Positions 8,744 through 15,642 of a DNA stretch of 31,455 nucleotides are shown here, piece by piece. The DNA is from an uncultured Oscillospiraceae bacterium. Its GTDB lineage: Bacteria > Bacillota > Clostridia > Oscillospirales > Acutalibacteraceae. A program made the position numbers and the translations under genes. The stretch covers positions 1 to 31,455 of the forward strand of contig URYP01000015.1 in the NCBI GenBank assembly GCA_900552115.1, in the 5' to 3' direction. The notes under the pieces are model-generated. The model saw only the letters and a program-made list of their open reading frames with translations. It ran no database searches and had not been told where the DNA came from. Numbering within the stretch: the stretch's first letter is position 1; every line of letters starts with the position of its first letter.

Positions 8744-8941
8744 ACATAAACCTCCGTTTCTATTATAAAGGCCACTGGCCTTAAACGCATGCATGGGAAA
8801 ATAGCCTCACGACGGTGAGGCTCCCGCTTTTTGTACGATTGTCATCCGAACACATTTCATCATAATTGCTGTGCGGAAGCCGCCTGGCGGCCCGCGGAAC
8901 CGGTCACAGCAAACAGAGCGCCATGGTCTGTCTGCATCGTC
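8744..8941 (-). promoter_or_regulatory. structured 5' leader of the RNase J operon
   Basis: About 198 nt of non-coding leader lies between the predicted transcription start and the GTG of rnj. In transcript order it contains three hairpins. The first is a long stem closed by TTGCTGTG/CACAGCAA (8866-8873 with 8905-8912) with an inner GC-rich stem. The second is GCCTCAC/GTGAGGC (8804-8810 with 8815-8821) extended by GGGA/TCCC. The third is a small AAGGCC/GGCCTT hairpin (8768-8782) just upstream of the GGAGG. The second is followed by only a weak U-rich run (TATTTT). I do not recognise it as a known riboswitch; autoregulation of RNase J is one possible role. Confidence 0.55.
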
Positions 8942-8947
8942 TTAACT

Positions 8948-8976
8948 ATATTAGCGTTTTTCGAAGACAATGTCAA
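8948..8976 (-). promoter_or_regulatory. sigma-A promoter of the rnj-gdpP-rplI-dnaB-tilS-hpt-ftsH operon
   Basis: On the minus strand a perfect -35 TTGACA (8971-8976), a 17-nt spacer and a -10 TAATAT (8948-8953). No other clear promoter was found before ftsH, so it may serve all seven genes. Confidence 0.8.
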
Positions 8977-9041
8977 GCTGTATCCCTTCGTCTGTGTTTT
9001 CCTTAGTATGGACACTTTCCTGCCGGTTTACTATTTTCATC

Positions 9042-9069
9042 TTGTTTTTATGGCCGGTTTTGGTATAAT
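9042..9069 (+). promoter_or_regulatory. sigma-A promoter of rnhA
   Basis: -35 TTGTTT (9042-9047), a 16-nt spacer and a perfect -10 TATAAT (9064-9069) with an extended -10 TG (9061-9062). It is divergent from the RNase J operon promoter. Confidence 0.75.
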
Positions 9070-9117
9070 AAAGGACATATTCGTTATTCTAAAATCAGGA
9101 ATCGGGAGTTTTCCTTT

Positions 9118-9558
9118 ATGAAACATGTCGAACTGTTTACCGACGGCGCCTGTTCGGGCAATCCCGGCCCGGGAGGTTGGGGCGCCATCCTGCGTTTTCA
9201 GGGGCAGGAAAAGGAATTGTCGGGTGGCGAGAGCGAAACCACCAACAATCGCATGGAGCTGACCGCCGCGCTCGAAGGGCTGGCGGCGCTGAAAGAGTCC
9301 TGCCGGGTCACGCTGTATAGCGATTCCAAATATCTGACCGAAGGGATCACCAAGGGCTGGGCGCGTTCCTGGAAACGCAACGGCTGGCGCAAGGCGGATA
9401 AAAAGCCGGCGCTCAATGCGGATTTGTGGGACAGGCTGCTGACGCAGCTGGACCTTCACGACGTTAGCATTGTCTGGGTGAAAGGTCACGCCGGCCATCC
9501 CGAAAATGAGCGCTGTGACCGGCTGGCCGTCGCACAGTGCGACCGTTTTCGCACATAG
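9118..9558 (+). CDS. rnhA: ribonuclease HI
   Basis: Cleaves the RNA strand of RNA-DNA hybrids, removing R-loops and primer RNA. The 146 residues form one RNase H domain of usual bacterial length. The catalytic set is complete: D9 in LFTDGACSGNPGPGGWG, E47 in NNRMELTA, D69 in LYSDSKY and D134 in ERCDRLA, with the assisting H124 in VKGHAGHPEN. The basic-protrusion segment (GWARSWKRNGWRKADKKP, about 80-97) resembles the E. coli type. The ATG at 9118 follows GGGAG by 9 nt. It has its own promoter and stands alone, divergent from the RNase J operon. Confidence 0.97.
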   Translation: MKHVELFTDGACSGNPGPGGWGAILRFQGQEKELSGGESETTNNRMELTAALEGLAALKESCRVTLYSDSKYLTEGITKGWARSWKRNGWRKADKKPALNADLWDRLLTQLDLHDVSIVWVKGHAGHPENERCDRLAVAQCDRFRT

Positions 9559-9604
9559 CTGAATTTTACCTGTTAAAACAAGCAATATCTGGATAGTTTT
9601 CCCC

Positions 9605-9633
9605 TTGTAATGAATACCAAAATGGTATATATT
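9605..9633 (+). promoter_or_regulatory. promoter of the nifS-iscU pair with embedded palindromic operator
   Basis: -35 TTGTAA (9605-9610), a 17-nt spacer and -10 TATATT (9628-9633). A perfect 15-bp palindrome ATACCA-AAA-TGGTAT (9614-9628) fills the spacer and touches the -10. That is where a repressor would block RNA polymerase. An Rrf2/IscR-type regulator is a reasonable guess from gene context only; no such gene is in the window. Confidence 0.6.
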
Positions 9634-9670
9634 ATAGACAGAACTGAAACAGAAAGCAGGTGCAGCTTTT

Positions 9671-10858
9671 ATGGATAAATGGATTTACGCGGACAACGCG
9701 GCGACGACCAGCCTTCATCCGCAGGCATTGGAGGCCATGATGCCCTATCTGACCGACCAGTACGGCAACCCCTCCTCCCTGTATTCATTCGGGCAGGAGT
9801 CTCGCCGGGCAATTGAACAGGCCCGGGTGGATATGGCTGACTGTATGGATTGCAAGCCCCGGGAAATCGTATTTACCTCCGGCGGCAGCGAAGCCGATAA
9901 CTGGGCTATTAAAATGGCGGCGGAGCAAGGAGCGGCAAAAGGGAAAAAGCACATTGTTTCCACCGCTTTTGAGCATCACGCGGTACTGCATACGTTGGAA
10001 ACCCTCCGCAAAAAGGGGTTTGATATTACCCTGCTGCCGGTATACGCGAACGGCCTGGTCCGTGTGGAGGATGTGAAGGACGCCCTGCGGCCGGATACGG
10101 CGCTGGTCAGCGTTATGTATGCCAACAATGAGATCGGCACCATTCAGCCCATTGCCGAAATAGGGGCCGTTTGCCGGGAGGCCGGCGTATTGTTTCACAC
10201 CGACGCGGTACAGGCCGTGGGGCACATCCCGGTATCCTTTGCGGAAATTCAAGCTGACATGCTGTCCCTCTCGGCCCACAAATTCCATGGTCCTAAAGGC
10301 GTCGGCGCCCTGCTGATCCGGCAGGGCCTGCGGCTGGGCAACCTGATCGACGGTGGCGCCCAGGAAACCGGACGCCGTGCAGGCACGGAAAACACGGCCG
10401 GCATCGTCGGTATGGCGGCGGCTCTCCGATTGGCCTGTGACCGTATGGCTGAAACGGCCCCCGTTATCGCGGCCCGCCGCGACCGGCTGATTGACCTGTT
10501 GACACAGGTGGAGCGCAGCCGTCTGAACGGCGATCCCGTGAAAAGGCTTCCCGGCAATGTGAATATCAGTTTTGAAGGCGTCGAAGGCGAAAGCCTGCTG
10601 CTGATGCTGGATATGCAGGGCATTTGCGCCTCTTCCGGCTCCGCCTGTACATCCGGTTCGCTCGATCCCAGCCATGTGCTGCTCTCCATCGGACTTCGTC
10701 ACGAAGTAGCGCACGGATCGCTGCGGCTGACCCTTTCGGAAGATACGACCGATGAGGACATCGCCTACATGGCTCAGGTAATTCCCGAAGTCGTCGGCCG
10801 GCTGCGGGATATGTCTCCCCTGTGGGAACGGATTGTGAAAGGAGAAGAAATACTATGA
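9671..10858 (+). CDS. nifS: cysteine desulfurase (NifS/IscS family)
   Basis: PLP enzyme that takes sulfur from cysteine as a persulfide and passes it to Fe-S scaffold proteins or tRNA thiolation. The 395 residues cover the complete class-V aminotransferase fold. Visible are the N-terminal YADNAATTSLHP, SGGSEADNWAI (about 70-80), the PLP lysine K204 in SAHKFHGPKG, and the active-site cysteine C326 in SSGSACTSGS on the mobile loop. The ATG is preceded by a modest AGCAGGTG. Its stop overlaps the iscU start (ATGA), so the two are translationally coupled and act as donor and scaffold. Whether it also serves tRNA modification cannot be told. Confidence 0.96.
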   Translation: MDKWIYADNAATTSLHPQALEAMMPYLTDQYGNPSSLYSFGQESRRAIEQARVDMADCMDCKPREIVFTSGGSEADNWAIKMAAEQGAAKGKKHIVSTAFEHHAVLHTLETLRKKGFDITLLPVYANGLVRVEDVKDALRPDTALVSVMYANNEIGTIQPIAEIGAVCREAGVLFHTDAVQAVGHIPVSFAEIQADMLSLSAHKFHGPKGVGALLIRQGLRLGNLIDGGAQETGRRAGTENTAGIVGMAAALRLACDRMAETAPVIAARRDRLIDLLTQVERSRLNGDPVKRLPGNVNISFEGVEGESLLLMLDMQGICASSGSACTSGSLDPSHVLLSIGLRHEVAHGSLRLTLSEDTTDEDIAYMAQVIPEVVGRLRDMSPLWERIVKGEEIL

Positions 10859-11298
10859 CAGCTTTTTACAGCGATAAAGTAATGGACCACTTTACCCATC
10901 CCCGCAATGTGGGGGAAATTCCGGACGCCGACGGTATTGGCGAGATCGGCAACGCCAAGTGCGGCGATATTATGAAAATGTATATTAAGGTGAAAGATGG
11001 CTGCATCGCCGACGTCAAATTTAAGACGTTTGGCTGCGGGTCGGCTATAGCCACCAGCTCCATTGCCACCGAAATGATTATGGGAAAACCGATTGAGGAA
11101 GCGCTGAAGCTTTCCAATAAGGCCGTGGTGGAGGCGCTGGATGGGCTCCCGGCACATAAAATCCACTGCTCGGTATTGGCGGAACAATCCATCAAAGCCG
11201 CTATAGCCGATTATTATACCCGTCAGGGTATCGATCCCACCCCCATTGTTGGTAAGCTGCCCAGCGCGGACGAGGACTTCCACGCCTGCGAGCTGTAA
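10855..11298 (+). CDS. iscU: Fe-S cluster assembly scaffold protein, IscU/NifU N-terminal type
   Basis: Scaffold on which [2Fe-2S] clusters are built before transfer to target proteins. The 147 residues from the ATG at 10855 start with the family's MTAFYSDKVMDHFTHPRNVG. The three cluster cysteines are present: C36 in NAKCGD (with D38), C61 in FKTFGCGSAIATSS and C105 in HKIHCSVLAEQ. An in-frame upstream start at 10822 would lie inside nifS and lacks support; the ATGA overlap with nifS decides the start. There is no C-terminal thioredoxin-like NifU domain. An intrinsic terminator follows. Confidence 0.96.
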   Translation: MTAFYSDKVMDHFTHPRNVGEIPDADGIGEIGNAKCGDIMKMYIKVKDGCIADVKFKTFGCGSAIATSSIATEMIMGKPIEEALKLSNKAVVEALDGLPAHKIHCSVLAEQSIKAAIADYYTRQGIDPTPIVGKLPSADEDFHACEL

Positions 11299-11313
11299 TC
11301 ACGACTTATATGA

Positions 11314-11352
11314 AAACGGCCCTCTATCCGCAGGGCCGTTTATTTTTATTCT
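11314..11352 (+). terminator. intrinsic terminator after iscU
   Basis: Stem AACGGCCCT (11315-11323) with AGGGCCGTT (11332-11340), 8-nt loop, followed by the T-rich run TATTTTTATT. It ends the nifS-iscU unit. Confidence 0.9.
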
Positions 11353-11353
11353 T

Positions 11354-11421
11354 TATGGAAAGCGAGCTTGACATTTCATCACACTTATAGTAATCTATAT
11401 ATGTAAAGCAAGCTTTCCATA
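11354..11421 (+). promoter_or_regulatory. promoter and paired operator-like dyads of the XRE regulator gene
   Basis: The promoter has -35 TTGACA (11368-11373), a 17-nt spacer and -10 TAATCT (11391-11396). It is flanked by a 10-bp inverted repeat TATGGAAAGC (11354-11363) and GCTTTCCATA (11412-11421). Within it lie two copies of the short dyad AAGC-NN-GCTT (11360-11369 and 11406-11415). One touches the -35 and the other lies just downstream of the start point. This layout suggests autoregulation by the encoded repressor. Confidence 0.65.
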
Positions 11422-11435
11422 CAGGGGGTGGTGTT

Positions 11436-11639
11436 TTGAAGAACCGACTGGAAGATCTACGCAAACAGCGGGGCCTCAGCCAGGAAGATCTGGCGGCGGC
11501 TCTGGAAGTATCCCGGCAGACCATCGGCTCTTTGGAAAATGGCCGTTATAATCCTTCGATCGTGCTGGCGTATAAAATTGCGCGATATTTTGAGTTGGCT
11601 ATCGAAGATGTTTTCATTTATGAGGAGGATGCGACATGA
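11436..11639 (+). CDS. small XRE-family helix-turn-helix transcriptional regulator
   Basis: Consists of little more than one Cro/C1-type DNA-binding domain (67 residues). The helix-turn-helix is at about 14-40 (LSQEDLAAALEVSRQTIGSL followed by ENGRYNPS), and the C-terminus is typical of short clostridial XRE repressors (ARYFELAIEDVFIYEE). The start is TTG at 11436, eight or so nt after a GGGGGTGG ribosome site; no ATG or GTG is in frame nearby. Its stop overlaps the ATG of the membrane-protein gene (ATGA), so the two are one unit. Such regulator-membrane protein pairs are common in Firmicutes, but the signal is usually unknown. Confidence 0.92.
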   Translation: MKNRLEDLRKQRGLSQEDLAAALEVSRQTIGSLENGRYNPSIVLAYKIARYFELAIEDVFIYEEDAT

Positions 11640-12064
11640 AAAAGTATAAAGACGTCCTGATCATGGCGGCGGGAATTGTCCTGCTTGCCGCAGGCTTTTG
11701 TGCCTTATTCCTTATACCGGAGCCGCAGGGTACCATGAAAGCCCTCCCCTTTCTCGGTATTGGCATTGGATGCGGCCTGTTCGGCCAGGGGCTGGGTAAT
11801 CTGGGAAGCCGCCTGGCTATTAAAAAGCACCCCGAACTGGAAAAGCAAATACAGATTGAACAAAACGACGAGCGAAACATTATGTTGGTCAACAGGGCCA
11901 AGGCCAAAGGGCATACCGTGATGAGCTATCTATTGGCCGCACTGCTGCTGGTTTATGCCTGGTTGGGCGTATCCTGGAAAGTTCTATTGCCCCTAGTGGG
12001 CGCTTATCTTTTCGTCCAGCTGTATGTGCTGTATTACTGGATTAAAATGACAAAGGAGCAGTGA
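11636..12064 (+). CDS. hypothetical four-TM membrane protein, partner of the XRE regulator
   Basis: 142 residues of unknown function. Hydrophobic segments lie at about 7-26, 37-54, 96-112 and 114-133, giving two hairpins. They are separated by a charged cytoplasmic-looking stretch (about 60-92) containing KKHPELEKQIQIEQNDERN. It starts inside the stop of the XRE gene (ATGA) and is followed by a strong terminator, so the pair is bicistronic. It resembles small membrane proteins that accompany XRE repressors in Clostridia; a role in sensing or in an envelope stress response is guesswork. Confidence 0.85.
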   Translation: MKKYKDVLIMAAGIVLLAAGFCALFLIPEPQGTMKALPFLGIGIGCGLFGQGLGNLGSRLAIKKHPELEKQIQIEQNDERNIMLVNRAKAKGHTVMSYLLAALLLVYAWLGVSWKVLLPLVGAYLFVQLYVLYYWIKMTKEQ

Positions 12065-12080
12065 CGTTGCCCCTATCATA

Positions 12081-12121
12081 AAAAAACAGGCGAACCGGCA
12101 AAGTCGGTTCGCCTGTTTTTG
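12081..12121. terminator. bidirectional intrinsic terminator between convergent units
   Basis: Long stem AAACAGGCGAACCG / CGGTTCGCCTGTTT around 12084-12118 with a 7-nt loop, an A-run on the left and a T-run on the right. It can end both the plus-strand XRE pair and the minus-strand kinase/phosphatase module. Confidence 0.9.
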
Positions 12122-12140
12122 TAATTTGGTTTAATGATAA

Positions 12141-12857
12141 TTATACCGGCAGAATATCCATAGCGTTTTGAAGCAGCCTCTGGACCGTATCTTTACCCAA
12201 CGATTTTTCCATTTTACAAATCCAACTGCGCCATTCCGGCGGCCGGACCGTTAGGTGGTGACAATCCGATCCCAAAAAATGGACAAGCCCTCTTTTTATC
12301 AGCTTTTGCAGACAACGGCGCATTCGAAAAGCGGACCAGGACGACACATTTATTTGTGTCAGGAGCCCATCCTCAACTAAGCTTTCCAACACTTTTGGAT
12401 GCTGCAATAAATCCGGATACCGCTCCACATGCGCCAGAATCGGATACACGCCATAGGCATAGCTGATTTTCATCAAACGCTGGCAAACCAGTGGGGTAAA
12501 ATGCGTCGAGTAAGGCAATTCCACCAGCAGATAACGCCCACCGATACACAGCGGGGTTATATCCGTACAGTTAAACAGGGATGAGGATAGAAACGTTTCA
12601 CTGCCTAAAACCAGAGGAAGGGAAATATTTTCCGGCAGCGTCTCGGTAAGATGTGCATAGGACCGGGCCCGCCGCTCCAAAAAAGTCTCAAGACCCATAG
12701 TGGTAGAGTCATAATGCGGCGTCAGCACCACCGCGCCGATTTTCTGGCGCTGCAGAGCGGCCAGCATGGCGGCCGCTTCCTTTGCATCGTTCGCGCCATC
12801 ATCTATCCCTGGTAAAATATGCGTATGAATATCCACTGGCTTAATCGTTCCGTCCAT
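12141..12857 (-). CDS. cpsB: PHP-type protein-tyrosine phosphatase, CpsB/CapC/YwqE family
   Basis: Metal-dependent phosphatase that removes phosphate from the tyrosine tail of the partner BY-kinase. It has 238 residues, normal for the family. Motifs of the PHP fold are DIHTHILPGIDDGA (9-22), VVLTPHYDS (43-51), LVLGSETF, AHVERYP and a C-terminal LGSDCHHL. An upstream in-frame ATG (12947) lies deep inside the kinase gene. The ATG at 12857 is chosen because the protein then begins one turn before the metal motif, overlapping the kinase stop by only 17 nt. It is translationally coupled to the kinase. Confidence 0.93.
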   Translation of the reverse strand: MDGTIKPVDIHTHILPGIDDGANDAKEAAAMLAALQRQKIGAVVLTPHYDSTTMGLETFLERRARSYAHLTETLPENISLPLVLGSETFLSSSLFNCTDITPLCIGGRYLLVELPYSTHFTPLVCQRLMKISYAYGVYPILAHVERYPDLLQHPKVLESLVEDGLLTQINVSSWSAFRMRRCLQKLIKRGLVHFLGSDCHHLTVRPPEWRSWICKMEKSLGKDTVQRLLQNAMDILPV

Positions 12858-13560
12858 AGCTATATCCGTACTTTCCGTATCCCTTCTTTCCGTATCCGCC
12901 GCCGCTGGGATCGACGCCATTGAGTACCAGACCCAAAATTTTGGCATCGATAAACTGGAGGCTGTGAATCGTCTTATCCAGCTCCGGATAGGTTGCCCTG
13001 CCCGACCGAACCATTAAAACCACCCCATCCGAGTGTTTAATGACCGGCAGCGCGTCAGAAACCAAATTGATGGGCGGTGTATCGATGACAATATAATCGT
13101 AATGCGTTTCAAGCAGGCCAAGAAGTTCGCTGAACGCCTCACCAGCCAGGATTTCCGACGGGTTGGGCGGAATCACCCCGGCGCACAGCACGTCGAGATG
13201 CGCATATGGCGTATGCCGCACCGCCTCTTCCAGCGCGTTCATTCCGCTGAGCACATGGGTCAATCCTGGAGAAGCGCTCATTTCAAAAAACATATGGGTT
13301 TTCGGCTTGCGCAAATCCGTATCGATCAGCAAAACATTTAGATCCGTCTGGGCAAGGGAAATCGCTATATTCACTGCGCCCGTCGATTTGCCCTCGTTTT
13401 CCAGAGAACTGGATACCACAATTTTTTTGCAGCCTTTATGAGTTATGGAAAACATAATGTTAGTGCGGATGGTTTTATACGCCTCCGTCACTTTTGTCTT
13501 GACACGGGCGTCGACGCCGGTCTTGGTGCGCGTTACCGTCTTTGATTCCTGTTTAGCCAT
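12841..13560 (-). CDS. bacterial tyrosine kinase (BY-kinase), CapB/CpsD/PtkA type
   Basis: Cytoplasmic tyrosine autokinase that controls capsule or exopolysaccharide export or phosphorylates other proteins. It has 239 residues. Walker A is SSLENEGKST (about 51-60), Walker A' is VLLIDTDLRKP (about 76-86) and Walker B is YIVIDTPP (about 156-163). The tail ends in a tyrosine cluster, GYGKKGYGKYGYSYG (five Tyr), the autophosphorylation site. ATG 13560 is preferred to ATG 13566, because AAGGAGG is 7 nt from the former and only 1 nt from the latter. It follows the Wzz-like adaptor, which is needed for kinase activity in such systems. Confidence 0.95.
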   Translation of the reverse strand: MAKQESKTVTRTKTGVDARVKTKVTEAYKTIRTNIMFSITHKGCKKIVVSSSLENEGKSTGAVNIAISLAQTDLNVLLIDTDLRKPKTHMFFEMSASPGLTHVLSGMNALEEAVRHTPYAHLDVLCAGVIPPNPSEILAGEAFSELLGLLETHYDYIVIDTPPINLVSDALPVIKHSDGVVLMVRSGRATYPELDKTIHSLQFIDAKILGLVLNGVDPSGGGYGKKGYGKYGYSYGRND

Positions 13561-13572
13561 TGTCATTCCTCC

Positions 13573-14256
13573 TTAACGGCGTCTCCTTTTTGATCCGCCC
13601 GGCGAAAAGTCCGGTATACTTCCCAGCAAAGGAATATCGTAGTGATCCGTTATATCCTCTTCGGTTTTAATGCGGACATCCAACATTTCTTTTAGAAACA
13701 CAACCAAGAGTACAACGATCGCTCCAATGATGCAGCCGAACAGGGTGTTCCGGACCAAGCTGGGGCCGATCCGACGGCCTTCCTGCGCCTGAGACGTTTG
13801 TTTCACCGTCGCTTCGGAATAGACATTCTGAATCTGCTTAGGTATGATTTCCGCCGCCGCCGTGGCAATGATTTTCGTATCCTTGGCGCTGTGCGCCTTG
13901 ACGGACACCTCAAAGACTTCGGTCTCATCAATAATATTAAAGCTGAACATGCCCTGCATCTGATTGGCTGTATAATCCAATCCCGATTTGTCGGCAACCT
14001 GCGCATAAAAGGTATGGTCGTTCAGAAGCGCCATATAGGTTTTGACAATCCGCTGCGCGTAGACGATATCCGTAGCGGCATTCGCCTGCAGCTCATTGTT
14101 TTTTGTCACCATCATTTTCACGGACGACATATAGCTGGGCGAAACAAAAATCTGCGTATAGGAAAACGCCACAACGCCGCCGATGGCCGTACAAAGCAAA
14201 ATCCACCATATCTTCTGCCGCACCAAATGCAGCAGCTTACTCAGTGATACTTCCAT
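13573..14256 (-). CDS. Wzz/CapA-type chain-length determinant and kinase activator (YveK/TkmA-like)
   Basis: Membrane adaptor that activates the BY-kinase through its C-terminal cytoplasmic tail and may set polysaccharide length. It has 227 residues. TM1 is at about 16-36 (WWILLCTAIGGVVAFSYTQ) and TM2 at about 172-191 (LFGCIIGAIVVLLVVFLKEM). The extracytoplasmic Wzz domain lies between them, and a short cytoplasmic tail ends in RRRR. The separation of adaptor and kinase into two genes is the Firmicutes arrangement. The ATG at 14256 is preceded by AAAGGGG. It has its own promoter just downstream of tyrS. Confidence 0.93.
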   Translation of the reverse strand: MEVSLSKLLHLVRQKIWWILLCTAIGGVVAFSYTQIFVSPSYMSSVKMMVTKNNELQANAATDIVYAQRIVKTYMALLNDHTFYAQVADKSGLDYTANQMQGMFSFNIIDETEVFEVSVKAHSAKDTKIIATAAAEIIPKQIQNVYSEATVKQTSQAQEGRRIGPSLVRNTLFGCIIGAIVVLLVVFLKEMLDVRIKTEEDITDHYDIPLLGSIPDFSPGGSKRRRR

Positions 14257-14276
14257 AAGACAGCCCCTTTACTAAC

Positions 14277-14347
14277 CTGTTTTGCATCGATACGCTGACC
14301 GATTATTTATAATTGTATATTATACATGTTCGGCCGCTGTTTTGCAA
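14277..14347 (-). promoter_or_regulatory. promoter of the tyrosine-kinase module with flanking direct repeat
   Basis: On the minus strand -35 TTGCAA (14342-14347), a 17-nt spacer and a perfect -10 TATAAT (14319-14324). A 10-bp direct repeat TGCAAAACAG (minus-strand sense) occurs at 14337-14346, overlapping the -35, and at 14277-14286, downstream of the start point. The copies are 60 nt apart and may be regulator sites. No terminator is visible between tyrS and this promoter. Confidence 0.6.
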
Positions 14348-14362
14348 TCATTATCCGACAAA

Positions 14363-15589
14363 TTAACCATTGGTGACTTTATGGAAAGCTTTTTTGCCTT
14401 TTTTCAAAATGACATAGCCCTTGTCAAAGGCGGCTTTCGGCACGGCCTGCATAACATCCGTAACTTTCTCATCATCCACTGATACGCCGCCCTGAGCGAT
14501 CAGACGGCGGGCTTCCCCGCGGGAGGGCGCCAGCCGGGTGAGCACCAGCAGATCGATGACGCCGATTTCATCAGCATCCATCAGTTCTGTCGTAAGGGCG
14601 GTCGCAGGCATATGCTCGTCGGCCATGCCGGCGCCAAACAGCGATCGGGCGGTGTCCCGCGCCTTAATGGCCTCGTCTTCCCCATGAACCAGCTTGGTTA
14701 CTTCATAGGCCAGTCGCTCTTTTACGGCATTGATTTCACTGTCTTTGGCTTTCGCCATCTCTTCAATTTCTATCAGCGGCACAAACGTCAGCATTTTTAA
14801 GCACCGGATGACATCGGCGTCGTCAATATTCCGCCAGTACTGGAAAAACTCGTAGGGCGTTGTTTTTTCCGGGTCCAGCCAGACGGCACCCTTTTCCGTT
14901 TTGCCCATTTTCTTGCCTTCCGACGTAGTCAGCAGGGAGAAGGTGATGCCGTAGACGTCTTTTGCCGCTTTGCGGCGGCAAAGCTCCACGCCGCCGATGA
15001 TGTTCGACCACTGGTCGTCGCCGCCCATCTCCATCACACAGCCGTACTGCTGGTTCAAATAGAAGAAATCATAGCTCTGCATCAGCATGTAGTTGAATTC
15101 CAGGAACGACAAGCCTTTTTCCATCCGCGTCTTAAAGCATTCAAAGGTCAGCATACGGTTAACGGAAAAATGCACGCCCACCTCCCGCAGAAAATCGATA
15201 TAATTGAGGTTTAGCAGCCAATCGGCATTGTTCACCATCAGGGCCTGTCCCTCGGAAAAATCCACAAACCGGGACATCTGCTTTTTAAAGCAGTCCACAT
15301 GGTAGGCAATGGTCTCGGGCGTCATCATTTTACGCATATCGGTCTTGCCAGTCGGGTCGCCCACCATGCCCGTGCCGCCACCGAGCAGGGCGATCGGCCG
15401 GTGACCGGCCTTCTGCATATGCGCCATCACCATCAGCTGCACAAAATGCCCGACATGCAGACTGTCCGCCGTAGGATCGAAGCCGATATAAAATGTGATG
15501 GGATCCCCGCCCAGCAGTTCCCGGATTTTCTCTTCATTGGTCATCTGGGCGACCATACCCCGTGCCTTCAGTTCGTCGAACACATTCAT
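14363..15589 (-). CDS. tyrS: tyrosyl-tRNA synthetase
   Basis: Charges tRNA-Tyr with tyrosine. The 408 residues form a full class-I bacterial enzyme. The HIGH motif variant is HVGH at 45-48 (FDPTADSLHVGHFVQL), the KMSKS-loop variant is KKMGKT at 226-231, and a C-terminal S4 RNA-binding domain spans about 340-405 (LAPSRGEARRLIAQGGVSVD). The ATG at 15589 follows AAGGAGG with about 7 nt spacing. Expression is controlled by the tyrosine T-box leader directly upstream. The downstream genes on the same strand are the tyrosine-kinase module. Confidence 0.98.
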   Translation of the reverse strand: MNVFDELKARGMVAQMTNEEKIRELLGGDPITFYIGFDPTADSLHVGHFVQLMVMAHMQKAGHRPIALLGGGTGMVGDPTGKTDMRKMMTPETIAYHVDCFKKQMSRFVDFSEGQALMVNNADWLLNLNYIDFLREVGVHFSVNRMLTFECFKTRMEKGLSFLEFNYMLMQSYDFFYLNQQYGCVMEMGGDDQWSNIIGGVELCRRKAAKDVYGITFSLLTTSEGKKMGKTEKGAVWLDPEKTTPYEFFQYWRNIDDADVIRCLKMLTFVPLIEIEEMAKAKDSEINAVKERLAYEVTKLVHGEDEAIKARDTARSLFGAGMADEHMPATALTTELMDADEIGVIDLLVLTRLAPSRGEARRLIAQGGVSVDDEKVTDVMQAVPKAAFDKGYVILKKGKKAFHKVTNG

Positions 15590-15608
15590 TGGTATTCCTC
15601 CTTAAAAT

Positions 15609-15642
15609 AAAAAAACGCCCTCTGCTGATTCAGCAGAGGGCG
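15609..15642 (-). terminator. conditional terminator of the tyrS T-box
   Basis: Perfect 12-bp stem CGCCCTCTGCTG (15616-15627) with CAGCAGAGGGCG (15631-15642), 3-nt loop, followed on the minus strand by seven T residues (15609-15615). It competes with the T-box antiterminator. Confidence 0.95.

Noticed and set aside
7742..8749. Plus-strand open frame of 335 codons opposite RNase J
   Set aside because: Mirror of the RNase J coding sequence and its repetitive tail; no family features.
8795..8825. Hairpin with weak U-run in the rnj leader considered as an intrinsic terminator
   Set aside because: The run after the stem is only TATTTTCCC, too weak to call a terminator, so it was kept as part of the leader.
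9785..10714. Minus-strand open frame of 309 codons opposite the cysteine desulfurase
   Set aside because: Antisense to a full-length, motif-complete NifS gene; no independent support.
14349..14361. 13-bp sequence shared with 25821-25833 (CATTATCCGACAA), both in minus-strand intergenic DNA
   Set aside because: Exact 13-mers repeated once are expected by chance in a window of this size, and no dyad or motif context supports function.
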